Notes under the pieces: generated by a model
Database searches by the model: none
Told to the model about the DNA's origin: nothing
Seen by the model: only the letters and a program-made list of their open reading frames with translations
Program-made: the position numbers and the translations under genes
Part shown: in pieces, positions 1-8,032 of the stretch
Position numbering within the stretch: position 1 is the stretch's first letter
How the letters are laid out: each line of letters starts with the position of its first letter
Origin: Isoptericola luteus
GTDB lineage: Bacteria > Actinomycetota > Actinomycetes > Actinomycetales > Cellulomonadaceae
DNA length: 64,000 nt
Reading direction: 5' to 3'
NCBI RefSeq assembly: GCF_020297055.1
Contig: NZ_JAIXCQ010000016.1
Location: forward strand, 1-64,000

Positions 1-2
1 CC

Positions 3-41
3 CCTCTCTATCTCGGCGGGGAGCCTCTCTATCTCGGCGGG
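3..41. repeat. 18-bp direct repeat, two copies
   Basis: The 18-mer CCTCTCTATCTCGGCGGG occurs at 3-20 and again at 24-41, a 21-bp period. The second copy overlaps the stop codon and last codons of the minus-strand PLDc_N gene. The window edge may cut off further copies to the left. No function is apparent. Confidence 0.8.
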
Positions 42-388
42 TCGGAGGAGGTGCCCTCGCCGCTGCCGCCCTTGTCCCGCTCACGGCGACGGCGGTCCTG
101 CTCCAGCTTCCACAGGAAGTCCGGGTCGTCGTCCGGGGCGACGGGACCGGACGGACGCTTGGGCCCGCGCCCGGGACGGCCGTTGCGTCCGGTGCCGCCC
201 CCGCCCGAGCGGTGCGCCGCGCGGCGCATGACGATCCACGCCAGGGCACCGAAGATCGGCAGCAGGACGATGATCACGGCCCACAGCCAGCGGGGAAGGC
301 CGCCACGGTCCTCCTCGTTTGACCCCGCGAGGTCCAGGAGGGCATACAGGTCGAGCGCGACCACGATCAGAGGCAGGACCACTCGCAT
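29..388 (-). CDS. PLDc_N domain small membrane protein
   Basis: A 119-residue protein with two membrane segments (about residues 4-21 and 32-54) followed by a basic, Gly/Pro/Arg-rich cytoplasmic tail. The pairing of a short first helix, a charged loop and a second helix containing PIFGALAWIVMRR matches the PLDc_N family (phospholipase D N-terminal-like). There is no HKD catalytic motif, so no phospholipase activity is expected; the family's function is unknown. The ATG at 388 is supported by a minus-strand -10 box TACCCT (395-400) exactly 6 nt upstream, a leaderless arrangement. It is divergent from the DUF4229 gene. Confidence 0.85.
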   Translation of the reverse strand: MRVVLPLIVVALDLYALLDLAGSNEEDRGGLPRWLWAVIIVLLPIFGALAWIVMRRAAHRSGGGGTGRNGRPGRGPKRPSGPVAPDDDPDFLWKLEQDRRRRERDKGGSGEGTSSDPPR

Positions 389-394
389 GACCCC

Positions 395-438
395 AGGGTA
401 GTCCGCCGGTGAGAGCCCCCGAGAATCGGGCCTACGCT
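395..438. promoter_or_regulatory. Divergent leaderless promoters for the PLDc_N and DUF4229 genes
   Basis: The minus strand has TACCCT at 400-395, six bases before the ATG at 388. The plus strand has TACGCT at 433-438, six bases before the GTG at 445. A TANNNT box ending six bases before a start codon is the usual layout of leaderless actinobacterial transcripts. The -35 boxes are not obvious. Confidence 0.6.
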
Positions 439-444
439 GGACCC

Positions 445-747
445 GTGCCTCTCGTGCTCTACACCCTGTGGCGGATCCTGATCTTCGTCGGCGCGCTCGG
501 GCTCGGCTACCTGCTGAGCATGCGCAGCTGGCTCCTGGTGCTGTTCGCGCTCGTCGTGGCCTTCGCCGTCTCCTACCTCGCCCTGCGGCGGCCGCGGGAC
601 GCCGCCGCGGCCTGGCTCGCCGAGCGTGCGGAGCGCCGTCAGGGCGCGCGCACGGGGCACGACGCGGACACCGACTTCGAGGACTCCGTCGTCGACCGGG
701 AGAACGTGGACCGGGAGAACGTGGACCGGGACAACCCCGCGGGCTGA
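445..747 (+). CDS. DUF4229 family membrane protein
   Basis: From the GTG at 445 this is a 100-residue protein. It opens with a hydrophobic hairpin (about residues 3-24 and 28-46) of the form typical of DUF4229, followed by an alanine/arginine-rich amphipathic stretch and an acidic tail with a short VDREN repeat (three copies, the last VDRDN). An in-frame ATG at 409 exists, but the TACGCT box at 433-438 lies downstream of it and six bases before 445, so 445 is preferred. The function is unknown; proteins of this family are often found next to menaquinone genes in Actinobacteria, as here. Confidence 0.8.
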   Translation: MPLVLYTLWRILIFVGALGLGYLLSMRSWLLVLFALVVAFAVSYLALRRPRDAAAAWLAERAERRQGARTGHDADTDFEDSVVDRENVDRENVDRDNPAG

Positions 748-808
748 GCCCGTCACCTCGCCCGGCGGTCGCGACGCCCTGGGCCCGGCGCCCCGTTCCG
801 GGCCTCCG

Positions 809-1678
809 TCAGAGGGCGAGGCCGAGCCCCAGCAGGACGCCGTACGCCAGCTCGAACATCCCCGTCCCGGCGAGCACCCGCACGAGCAGCGGCCCGTGGG
901 CCCCGGCGATCACCGGGATCACGAGCAGCACGCCCGGCGCCAGCAGCACCGTGACGAGCATCGCCCACGGCGACCACGCCGCACAGACCATGCCGAGCAC
1001 CACGGGCAGCAGGATCCACGCCGCGAAGACACGGCGCGCCCGGCGGTCGCCGAGCCGGACGGCCAGGGTGCGCTTGCCGGCGCCGACGTCGGTGGGGATG
1101 TCGCGGATGTTGTTCACCATGAGCAGCGCACAGGCGATCAGCCCCACGCCCACGGCCCCCAGCACCGACGGCCAGGTGACCCGGTCCGCCTGCGTGTACG
1201 TGGTGCCGAGCGTCGCGACCAGCCCGAAGAACACGAACACGCCGACCTCGCCGAGCCCGAGGTACCCGTACGGGGTGCGTCCGCCGGTGTAGAACCAGGC
1301 CGCCAGCACGCACAGGACGCCCACGGCCAGGAGCCACCAGTGCCCGCTGACGGCGCACAGCGCCAGCCCCAGCACGCCGGCCAGCCCGAAGGCGCCGAAC
1401 GCGGCACCCTTCACCCGGCCAGGGCGAGCGGTGCCCGACGCGGTGAGCCGCATCGGCCCGACGCGGTCCACGTCCGTGCCCCGCACGCCGTCGGAGTAGT
1501 CGTTGGCGTAGTTGACGCCCACCTGCAGGGCGAGCGCCACGCCGAGCGCGAGCAGAGCGGGCAGCCACGCGAACGCGTCGACCTGCGCGGCGGCGCCCGA
1601 GCCGATCAGCACCGGCGCCGCCGCCGCGGGAAGCGTCCGGGGGCGGGCACCCGCCACCCACTCGCTCGTCGTGGCCAT
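809..1678 (-). CDS. menA: 1,4-dihydroxy-2-naphthoate polyprenyltransferase MenA
   Basis: A 289-residue multi-pass UbiA-family prenyltransferase that attaches the polyprenyl chain to 1,4-dihydroxy-2-naphthoate, giving demethylmenaquinone. The first Asp-rich motif NYANDYSDGVRGTDVD (about residue 55) and the second motif NNIRDIPTD bind Mg-pyrophosphate; TLAVRLGD follows, as in MenA. The ATG at 1678 is chosen because a GGAGG-type ribosome site (reverse strand) lies just before it and the protein start MATTSEWVAGARPRTLPAA matches the family; a longer frame upstream would overlap menE. It follows menE by 31 bases in the same direction, so the two form a menE-menA operon. Confidence 0.95.
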   Translation of the reverse strand: MATTSEWVAGARPRTLPAAAAPVLIGSGAAAQVDAFAWLPALLALGVALALQVGVNYANDYSDGVRGTDVDRVGPMRLTASGTARPGRVKGAAFGAFGLAGVLGLALCAVSGHWWLLAVGVLCVLAAWFYTGGRTPYGYLGLGEVGVFVFFGLVATLGTTYTQADRVTWPSVLGAVGVGLIACALLMVNNIRDIPTDVGAGKRTLAVRLGDRRARRVFAAWILLPVVLGMVCAAWSPWAMLVTVLLAPGVLLVIPVIAGAHGPLLVRVLAGTGMFELAYGVLLGLGLAL

Positions 1679-1709
1679 CGTTCTCCGTCCTCCGTGGTCG
1701 CGAGCGTGC

Positions 1710-2948
1710 TCAGTCGTGGGACTCGTGCTCGCGGACGAGGTCGACGACGCCGCGGCGGTCCACCTTGCCGGGACCGCGCAACGGCAGCGCGGGCACGCGG
1801 TACACGCGGCGGGGCGCGGACGGCGGGCCCAGCCTAGTCGCGACGGCGGCCCGTACCCGCGCGAGGCGGGCGTCACCGAGGGGCTCGAGCCCCCTCCCGC
1901 CCGTTGCCGAAGGAGAGGTGGCGGCGACGACGGCGACGAGGGCCTGCCCCCACTCCCGGTCCGGCACGCCGACGACGCACGCCTCGCCGCCCAGCAGCTC
2001 GCCCAGCAGCGCCTCCACAGCGGCGGGCGCTACGTTCTCGCCCCCGGTGACGACGACGTCGTCCGCCCTGCCGAGCACCGCCAGCGCGCCGTCGGGCCCG
2101 AGGCGCCCGAGGTCGCTGGTGCGGAACCACCGTTCGCCGGTGCGATGGTCCGTGCGGAACGCGGCGTCCGACGCGGCGGCGTCGCCGACGTAGCCGGCGG
2201 CGAGGGTCGGGCCGCCGAGCTCGATCACGCCCACCCGGTCGCCGCCCGCCCCGCTCCCCGCCCGGGCCACGGGCGGTTCCGACGGGTCCGGGGAGGCGAG
2301 CCGGACGCGCACGTCGCGCAGGGGCAGGCCGTCGTACACGCACCCGCCCGCGGTCTCGGACATCCCGTAGGTGGTGACGACGCGGACCCCGGCGTCGCGC
2401 GCCCGCGCCAGAAGCGCCGGCGACGTCGCCGCACCGCCCACCAGCACCGCCGCGCAGCCCGCGAGCGTGCGCAGCGGCCTCCCCTCGCCGTCCGACGCCG
2501 CGGCGACGACCCGGTGCAGCTGCGTGGGCACGAGCGAGAGGTACACCGGGGCGCCACCCGCGCCGTGCAGGGCGGGCTCGAGCAGGTCGGCGAGGCCGTC
2601 CGGGGTGAACCGCGCGTCGGGCGCCGCGACGGGCGGTGCCCCGGCGAGCACGGCGCGCACCAGCACCTGCAGCCCTGCCACGTGAGTGGGCGGCAGGGTC
2701 AGCACCCAGCGACCGGGACCGCCCAGCCGCTCGTGCGTCGCGGTGGCGGACGACCGCAGCGCGTCGGCGCTCAGCGCCACCTCCCGCGGGGTGCCGGTGG
2801 AGCCGGACGTGCGCACGACGAGCGCCGTCCCGGCCGGCAGCGGGCCGCGCGTGACGCGGGGCAGGGGGACGACGGCGGGGCCGCCGTCGAGCGCGCGGCG
2901 CACGGCCGCGACGAGCTCGGGCACCGGCGGGGACACGGGATGGCGCAC
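1710..2948 (-). CDS. menE: o-succinylbenzoate-CoA ligase MenE
   Basis: A 412-residue member of the ANL adenylating superfamily; it activates o-succinylbenzoate to its CoA thioester for MenB. Visible motifs are the P-loop RTSGSTGTPREV (about residue 50), TTYGMSETAGG, the hinge-region RTSDLGRLGPDG, GRADDVVVTGGENVAP and the catalytic-lysine region GPGKVDRRG near the C-terminus. The protein is short for the superfamily, as actinobacterial MenE usually is. The GTG at 2948 is chosen because a TACGCT -10 box lies exactly six bases upstream (2955-2960); the open frame continues further but without family similarity. First gene of menE-menA. Confidence 0.93.
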   Translation of the reverse strand: MRHPVSPPVPELVAAVRRALDGGPAVVPLPRVTRGPLPAGTALVVRTSGSTGTPREVALSADALRSSATATHERLGGPGRWVLTLPPTHVAGLQVLVRAVLAGAPPVAAPDARFTPDGLADLLEPALHGAGGAPVYLSLVPTQLHRVVAAASDGEGRPLRTLAGCAAVLVGGAATSPALLARARDAGVRVVTTYGMSETAGGCVYDGLPLRDVRVRLASPDPSEPPVARAGSGAGGDRVGVIELGGPTLAAGYVGDAAASDAAFRTDHRTGERWFRTSDLGRLGPDGALAVLGRADDVVVTGGENVAPAAVEALLGELLGGEACVVGVPDREWGQALVAVVAATSPSATGGRGLEPLGDARLARVRAAVATRLGPPSAPRRVYRVPALPLRGPGKVDRRGVVDLVREHESHD

Positions 2949-2954
2949 GGGCCC

Positions 2955-2960
2955 AGCGTA
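2955..2960 (-). promoter_or_regulatory. Leaderless -10 box of menE
   Basis: Reverse-strand TACGCT, six bases before the GTG start. The box and start context are almost identical to those of the DUF4229 gene (TACGCTGGRCCCGTG). Confidence 0.55.
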
Positions 2961-3059
2961 GGCACCGCCGCCCTGCCGCCGTTGCGACGCGGGCCGGGCA
3001 GCGCGCCGGCGGGTCGTGGGACGTGCGCTGAGGTCCGCCGTCCGGCAGGGTGCGCGTCG

Positions 3060-3065
3060 TAGGGT
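3060..3065 (+). promoter_or_regulatory. -10 box of the DUF3048 lipoprotein gene
   Basis: TAGGGT at 3060-3065 is followed by a leader of about 55 bases and a GGAGG ribosome site at 3120-3124, five bases before the ATG at 3130. This gene therefore has a conventional leader, unlike its leaderless neighbours. Confidence 0.4.
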
Positions 3066-3129
3066 GATGGCGTCCTGTGACCGGGCGCACACCGCGGTGG
3101 GCGCACGAGACCGTGCCCTGGAGGCCTCG

Positions 3130-4191
3130 ATGACCGTTCCCAGCCTGCGTCGCGCACGCTCCACCGCGGTGCTCGGCGTCGTCGCCGTCCTCGCGCTCGC
3201 GGCCTGCTCGTCCGGTGGTCCGACGCCTTCGACGACCGTCACGCCGGACCCGGCGGTCGACAAGTCCGCGCCGCCGAGCCCCGAGGTGCCCGTGACGTGG
3301 CCGCTGACCGGGGTGACGGCCGATCAGGTGGCGGAGCGCCCGGCGCTCGCGGTGAAGATCGAGAACGCCCCCGTGGCGCGGCCGCAGACGGGCCTCGAGG
3401 CGGCCGACATCGTGTGGGAGGAGGTCGTCGAGGGCGGCGTCAGCCGGTTCGTCGCGGTCTACCACTCCGCGATCCCCGACGTCGTGGAACCGGTGCGCTC
3501 CGTGCGCCCGATGGACCCCGCGATCGTGGCGCCCCTCGACGGGCTGCTCGCCTACTCGGGGGCGCAGCCGCCGTTCATCGAGGCGGTCGAGGCGTCCGGG
3601 ACGCAGTCGGTGATCATGGACCGTGGCGACGCGGGGTTCAGCCGTGACCGGAGCCGCTACGCGCCGCACAACGTCGTCGGGGACATGCAGGCGTTCCTCG
3701 ACCAGGCCGACGGCGAACGGAGCGTCCCGCCGCCCGCCCAGTTCGACTACGCCGACGCCCCGGGCGAGGGCACCGCGAGCGCCGACGGGAAGAAGGCGGG
3801 CACGCTCGACGTCGTGCTCTCGCCCGCCCAGCGCTCGGTGTGGGACTGGGACGCGGACAGTGGCACGTGGCTGCGCAGCGAGGGCTCGCAGGAGTCCGTG
3901 TCCTCGGACGGCACGCGGCACGCCGCGCGCAACGTGCTCGCGATGTCGACGGTGATCGTGAACACCGCCTACAAGGACCCGGGCGGCGCGCCCGTCCCGG
4001 AGACGCAGCTCGTGGGCTCCGGCCAGGGCGTGCTCGCCGCGGGCGGCAAGGTGCTGACGGTGAAGTGGTCCAAGGAGGACCTGCACGCGCCGGTGGAGCT
4101 CACGCACGACGGCGAGCCGGTCGAGCTCGACCCGGGCAGCACGTGGATCGAGCTGGTGCCCCGCGGCACGGGGAGCTGGTCGGTCTCCTGA
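3130..4191 (+). CDS. DUF3048 (YerB-like) lipoprotein
   Basis: A 353-residue secreted lipoprotein. It starts with a basic n-region, a hydrophobic core and the lipobox LALAAC-SS (Cys about residue 24), so it should be lipid-anchored on the outer face of the membrane. The mature part matches the two-part DUF3048 fold: an N-terminal half with RPALAVKIENAPVARPQTGL and EPVRSVRPMDP, and a C-terminal half ending in the usual STWIELVPRGTGSWS. The B. subtilis relative YerB has no settled function. The ATG at 3130 is chosen for its GGAGG at 3120-3124 and because it starts the signal peptide; in-frame starts upstream add a hydrophilic leader. Convergent with the PQQ-like gene. Confidence 0.88.
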   Translation: MTVPSLRRARSTAVLGVVAVLALAACSSGGPTPSTTVTPDPAVDKSAPPSPEVPVTWPLTGVTADQVAERPALAVKIENAPVARPQTGLEAADIVWEEVVEGGVSRFVAVYHSAIPDVVEPVRSVRPMDPAIVAPLDGLLAYSGAQPPFIEAVEASGTQSVIMDRGDAGFSRDRSRYAPHNVVGDMQAFLDQADGERSVPPPAQFDYADAPGEGTASADGKKAGTLDVVLSPAQRSVWDWDADSGTWLRSEGSQESVSSDGTRHAARNVLAMSTVIVNTAYKDPGGAPVPETQLVGSGQGVLAAGGKVLTVKWSKEDLHAPVELTHDGEPVELDPGSTWIELVPRGTGSWSVS

Positions 4192-4228
4192 CCGTCCGGC
4201 CCCGCCGCGGCCCTGCGGTCCACGGGGC

Positions 4229-5887
4229 TCAGCCCAGGCCGCGCACCGTGGTCCAGTCCTGTGCGAGGTACACCGGATGACCGTCGACGGCGAACAGCCA
4301 GCTGAAGCCGCCCTCGCCGGGCGAGCCCTCCCACACCGTGCTGCCGTCGCGCAGGTCGAGCGCCACCAGCCGGGGTCGTGCGCCGCGCTCGTCCACCACC
4401 GCGACCAGGAGCCGCGTGCCGTCCGTGACGGTCCCCGCGTGGTGCGTGACCGTGCCGTCCGCGACGTCGAGCACTCCCGGCACCGTCCAGAGCACCCGCC
4501 CGGAGGCTGCGTCGAGGCCGACGACGTCGGCGTGCGCGCTGACCACGACGGTGCCCGCGACCCGGGCCAGGACGGTGCCGAGCCCCTCGACGGGGGTCGC
4601 CCAGAGCCGCCCGCCCGCCCGGTCGGTGGCCGTGACCGTCCCGCTGCCGCCCTCCATGAACGTCGCGGAGAGGAGCGGTCCGTCGGGGTCGTCGTCGGTC
4701 TGCAGCAGCGACCCGGGGCCGGGCGCGGTCGCAACCGTCGCCCCGGCGTCATCGAGGTAGGTGCTCGTCGTGCCGTGCAGGACGGCGGCGCCCGTGGGGA
4801 GCTGCGCGGTCCGGACGACGTTCGAGGGCAGGTCGAGGACCGTGCCGTCGGCCGTCACCGCGGCCGCGACGTCGCACACCCGCAGCACGGTGAGCGACGG
4901 CGACGTGGAGACGGAGGGGAGCAGGCTCAGCTCGGGGGCGCCGCCGGTCTCGGTGACGCCGCACCCCGCGAGGTCGTGCGCACGGAGGCGCACCGTGGCC
5001 TCGGCCAGCACCTCGCCGGTGATCGCGTCCTCCACGCGCAGCGTCGGGTCCTCCCAGCCGGCCGCCCGCAGGGCGCGCAGGGTCTTCTCGCCGGGGGTGT
5101 CCTCGGTCATGGGGACGATGACCTCGCTGCTCTGCTCCACCACGGCGATCGTGCCGTCGGCGGCCGGCCAGACGAGAGGCCCCTCGGAGTGCTGCCGGTT
5201 CCGGGAATCGGTCACGGGTCCCAGCGGGCGGGAGCCGAGCACCACGCCACGGTTGTCGAGCACCACGGCCGTCCGGTCCTGCGTCCCGCCGTCGAGGCAG
5301 GTCACCATGTCGACGCGCGCGGTGACGAGGTCGAGGCCGCCCTGCCCGGGCCCGCACGTCGGCATGGCCACGGCGTCGTACGCCCACCGCTGGGCGCCGG
5401 TCGCGGCGTCGATCGCGGCGACGGTGACACGTCCGGTCACGACCATGCCACCGTCCGACAGGGCGACGGCGGGCTCGGCGTCCCCGCCGAGGTCCCTACC
5501 GAAGCCTTCGTCGACACCCGCGTCGAGGTCCCAGGTGCGGGCCAGCGGCGCGGAGAGGTCGGCGACGGAACCCGGCAGGCCTGCCACGGCGGCCGCGCGC
5601 CACCGGTCGCCCCGTTCCTCGAGCCGGCCGGGCAGCACGACGGCGGTGGTGGCCCCGACCAGGACGAGGCAGGTCGCGCCCGCGACGGCGGCCCGCTGGC
5701 GCCGGGACAGCCGGCGCCAGCGGGCTGCGAGCCGGGACCAGAGCGCGGCGGCCCGGGCGCGCAGCACGTCCACGACCCGTGGGTCGTCGTCCGGGGCCGG
5801 GGGAGCGTCGTCGGGGGTCCCGGGCTCGTCGTCCGGCACCAGCTCGAACGACGCCAGCCGGACGGAGCGGCGCGACTTCGGAGGCAT
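4229..5887 (-). CDS. Membrane-anchored PQQ-like beta-propeller protein
   Basis: A 552-residue protein with an acidic then Arg-rich cytoplasmic N-terminus (residues 1-72), one membrane anchor (about 75-97) and a long extracytoplasmic domain. That domain contains repeated blades with the PQQ-like signature, for example IDAATGAQRWAYD, DRAGGRLWATPVEG, DAASGRVLWTVPG and DLRDGSTVWEGSP. No PQQ-ligand residues or enzymatic motifs were identified, so a binding or scaffold role is more likely than dehydrogenase activity. The ATG at 5887 is preceded by a leaderless -10 box TAGCCT (reverse strand 5894-5899), six bases away. Confidence 0.8.
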   Translation of the reverse strand: MPPKSRRSVRLASFELVPDDEPGTPDDAPPAPDDDPRVVDVLRARAAALWSRLAARWRRLSRRQRAAVAGATCLVLVGATTAVVLPGRLEERGDRWRAAAVAGLPGSVADLSAPLARTWDLDAGVDEGFGRDLGGDAEPAVALSDGGMVVTGRVTVAAIDAATGAQRWAYDAVAMPTCGPGQGGLDLVTARVDMVTCLDGGTQDRTAVVLDNRGVVLGSRPLGPVTDSRNRQHSEGPLVWPAADGTIAVVEQSSEVIVPMTEDTPGEKTLRALRAAGWEDPTLRVEDAITGEVLAEATVRLRAHDLAGCGVTETGGAPELSLLPSVSTSPSLTVLRVCDVAAAVTADGTVLDLPSNVVRTAQLPTGAAVLHGTTSTYLDDAGATVATAPGPGSLLQTDDDPDGPLLSATFMEGGSGTVTATDRAGGRLWATPVEGLGTVLARVAGTVVVSAHADVVGLDAASGRVLWTVPGVLDVADGTVTHHAGTVTDGTRLLVAVVDERGARPRLVALDLRDGSTVWEGSPGEGGFSWLFAVDGHPVYLAQDWTTVRGLG

Positions 5888-5893
5888 GACCGG

Positions 5894-5899
5894 AGGCTA
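5894..5899 (-). promoter_or_regulatory. Leaderless -10 box of the PQQ-like propeller gene
   Basis: Reverse-strand TAGCCT, six bases before the ATG at 5887. Confidence 0.5.
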
Positions 5900-5926
5900 C
5901 CGGCCCGGTGACCTGCGCGGGGACGT

Positions 5927-6916
<990 letters not shown>

Positions 6917-6922
6917 GTCGAC

Positions 6923-6928
6923 ACCCTA
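6923..6928 (-). promoter_or_regulatory. Leaderless -10 box of menB
   Basis: Reverse-strand TAGGGT, six bases before the GTG at 6916. The neighbouring TetR-type palindrome (6940-6959) lies where the -35 element of this promoter would be. Confidence 0.5.
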
Positions 6929-6939
6929 TCCGCGTCGAA

Positions 6940-6959
6940 ACTGGTACGGTCGTACTAGT
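6940..6959. promoter_or_regulatory. Probable TetR operator between menB and the SMR exporter gene
   Basis: ACTGGTACGGTCGTACTAGT is a 20-bp imperfect palindrome with a perfect core GTACG-GT-CGTAC (6944-6955). It lies in the divergent promoter region upstream of an SMR exporter gene that is followed at once by a TetR gene, the usual place for an autoregulatory TetR operator. A possible -10 box TACGGT (6945-6950) for the exporter lies inside it. The same 12-bp half-site layout recurs at 13858-13869 near another TetR gene. Confidence 0.6.
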
Positions 6960-7012
6960 TTTGCGTGCGCGACGGCGGAGAGTGCCACCCGGCGCACGCG
7001 CGGAGGTGCACC

Positions 7013-7336
7013 ATGGCTTGGACCGTTCTCATCCTCTCCGGCCTGCTCGAGGCAGGCTGGGCGCTCAGCCTCAAGGCGTCCGAGGGCTTCACGAAGCTCT
7101 GGCCGAGCGTCACGTTCGTCGTGCTGCTGGCCGCCAGCATGGGCGGCCTGGCGTTAGCGCTGCGAACCCTGCCGGTCGGGGTCGCGTACGCCGTGTGGAC
7201 CGGAGTCGGGGCCGTCGTCACCGCGACGCTCGCGATGACGTTCCTGTCCGAGCCCGTCACGGTGCTCAAGGTGATCTCGATCCTGCTGATCGTCGCCGGC
7301 ATCGTCGGGCTCAACGTCTCGGGTGCGGGGCACTGA
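7013..7336 (+). CDS. sugE: SMR-family exporter, SugE/Gdx-like
   Basis: A 107-residue four-helix small multidrug resistance protein. The essential membrane glutamate is in SGLLEAGWALSLK (Glu about residue 13) and the motif LPVGVAYAVWTGVGAVVTA is characteristic. GLLE-x-GWALSLKASEGFTKLWPS and the LPVG-AYAVWTG block resemble SugE/Gdx, whose known substrate is guanidinium (family knowledge), rather than EmrE-type drug pumps. The start ATG follows GGAGG. The TetR gene begins two bases after its stop codon, so the two are co-transcribed. No guanidine riboswitch was recognised upstream; control by TetR is more likely. Confidence 0.88.
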   Translation: MAWTVLILSGLLEAGWALSLKASEGFTKLWPSVTFVVLLAASMGGLALALRTLPVGVAYAVWTGVGAVVTATLAMTFLSEPVTVLKVISILLIVAGIVGLNVSGAGH

Positions 7337-7337
7337 C

Positions 7338-7946
7338 GTGCAGGCACGGGGAGCCGCGCGCCGGAACGCGATCGTGCGGGCGGCGGCACGGCTGCTGCTC
7401 GACGACGGCCCGGCGGCGGTCACGCACCGTGCCGTCGCGGCGACGGCCGGCGTGCCCCTGGCCGCCACGACCTACTACTTCTCCGGACGCGACGACCTGC
7501 TCGCCGCGGCCGGGGCCGTCGTCGCCGACGGGTGGGCTGAGCACGCCGAGCGGGTGGCCCGGTCCGCGCGCGCGTCGTCGGCAGGGCACCCGGCCGCCGG
7601 GCGCGCCGAAGCCGCGGGCGCGGGCAGCGGGGGCGCCGACGGCGGGAGGGCGGCGGCACTGCTCGCGGACGCCGTCCTGCCGCCCGGGGGCGCGCCCGCC
7701 GTGCTGGGCACGTACGAGCACCTCGTGGGCGCAGGCCGGCACCCGGCGCTCGTGGCCGCGTACGCCGCGGGGCGCGACCGGCTGGACGCCGCGGTGGCGG
7801 GCCTGGTCGCCGCGCTGGGGCTGACGGTCCCGGCGCCGCTGGTGGTGGCGGTCGTCGACGGGGCCGCGGTGAGCGCCCTGAGCGAGGGCCGCGACCCCGT
7901 GGGCCACGCCCGCGAGCTTGTCGGGATGCTCCTGCGTCGACGGTGA
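7338..7946 (+). CDS. TetR-family repressor
   Basis: A 202-residue regulator. The N-terminal helix-turn-helix is RNAIVRAAARLLLDDG...THRAVAATAGVPLAATTYYFSGRDDLL (residues about 8-55), the TetR signature. The C-terminal part is alanine-rich and would bind a ligand and form the dimer; its ligand cannot be read from sequence. The GTG at 7338 is chosen over the in-frame GTG at 7323, which overlaps the end of the exporter gene. It forms a two-gene operon with the SMR exporter and most likely represses it through the palindrome at 6940-6959. Confidence 0.85.
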   Translation: MQARGAARRNAIVRAAARLLLDDGPAAVTHRAVAATAGVPLAATTYYFSGRDDLLAAAGAVVADGWAEHAERVARSARASSAGHPAAGRAEAAGAGSGGADGGRAAALLADAVLPPGGAPAVLGTYEHLVGAGRHPALVAAYAAGRDRLDAAVAGLVAALGLTVPAPLVVAVVDGAAVSALSEGRDPVGHARELVGMLLRRR

Positions 7947-7997
7947 CGTCGCGAATTCTTCCGGACCCGGCCCGGGAACCGAAGAATCCACGACGTC
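7945..7997 (+). terminator. Long imperfect hairpin after the tetR gene
   Basis: GACGTCG (7945-7951) pairs with CGACGTC (7991-7997) and ATTCTTC (7955-7961) with GAAGAAT (7981-7987), with partly paired GC-rich sequence between. It overlaps the tetR stop codon and ends 23 bases before the menC -10 box. There is no U-tract, as is usual in actinobacteria. Confidence 0.5.
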
Positions 7998-8020
7998 GGC
8001 AAGTCGTGCGCGACGCGGGC

Positions 8021-8026
8021 TAGCCT
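8021..8026 (+). promoter_or_regulatory. Leaderless -10 box of menC
   Basis: TAGCCT, six bases before the GTG start at 8033. Confidence 0.5.
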
Positions 8027-8032
8027 GAGCGG

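Noticed and set aside
4199-4228. Terminator between the convergent DUF3048 and PQQ-like genes
   Set aside because: Only a 6-bp stem with an 18-base loop could be found; too weak to list as a feature.
1873-4752. 959-codon minus-strand frame spanning menE, the DUF3048 gene and part of the PQQ-like gene
   Set aside because: It crosses three well-supported genes in both directions, has no domain similarity and is Arg/Pro-rich, so it is a GC-composition artefact.
6960-7012. Guanidine riboswitch upstream of the SugE-like gene
   Set aside because: The leader is only about 50 bases and no paired ACGR-loop hairpins or ykkC-type core could be drawn; the TetR operator explains regulation better.
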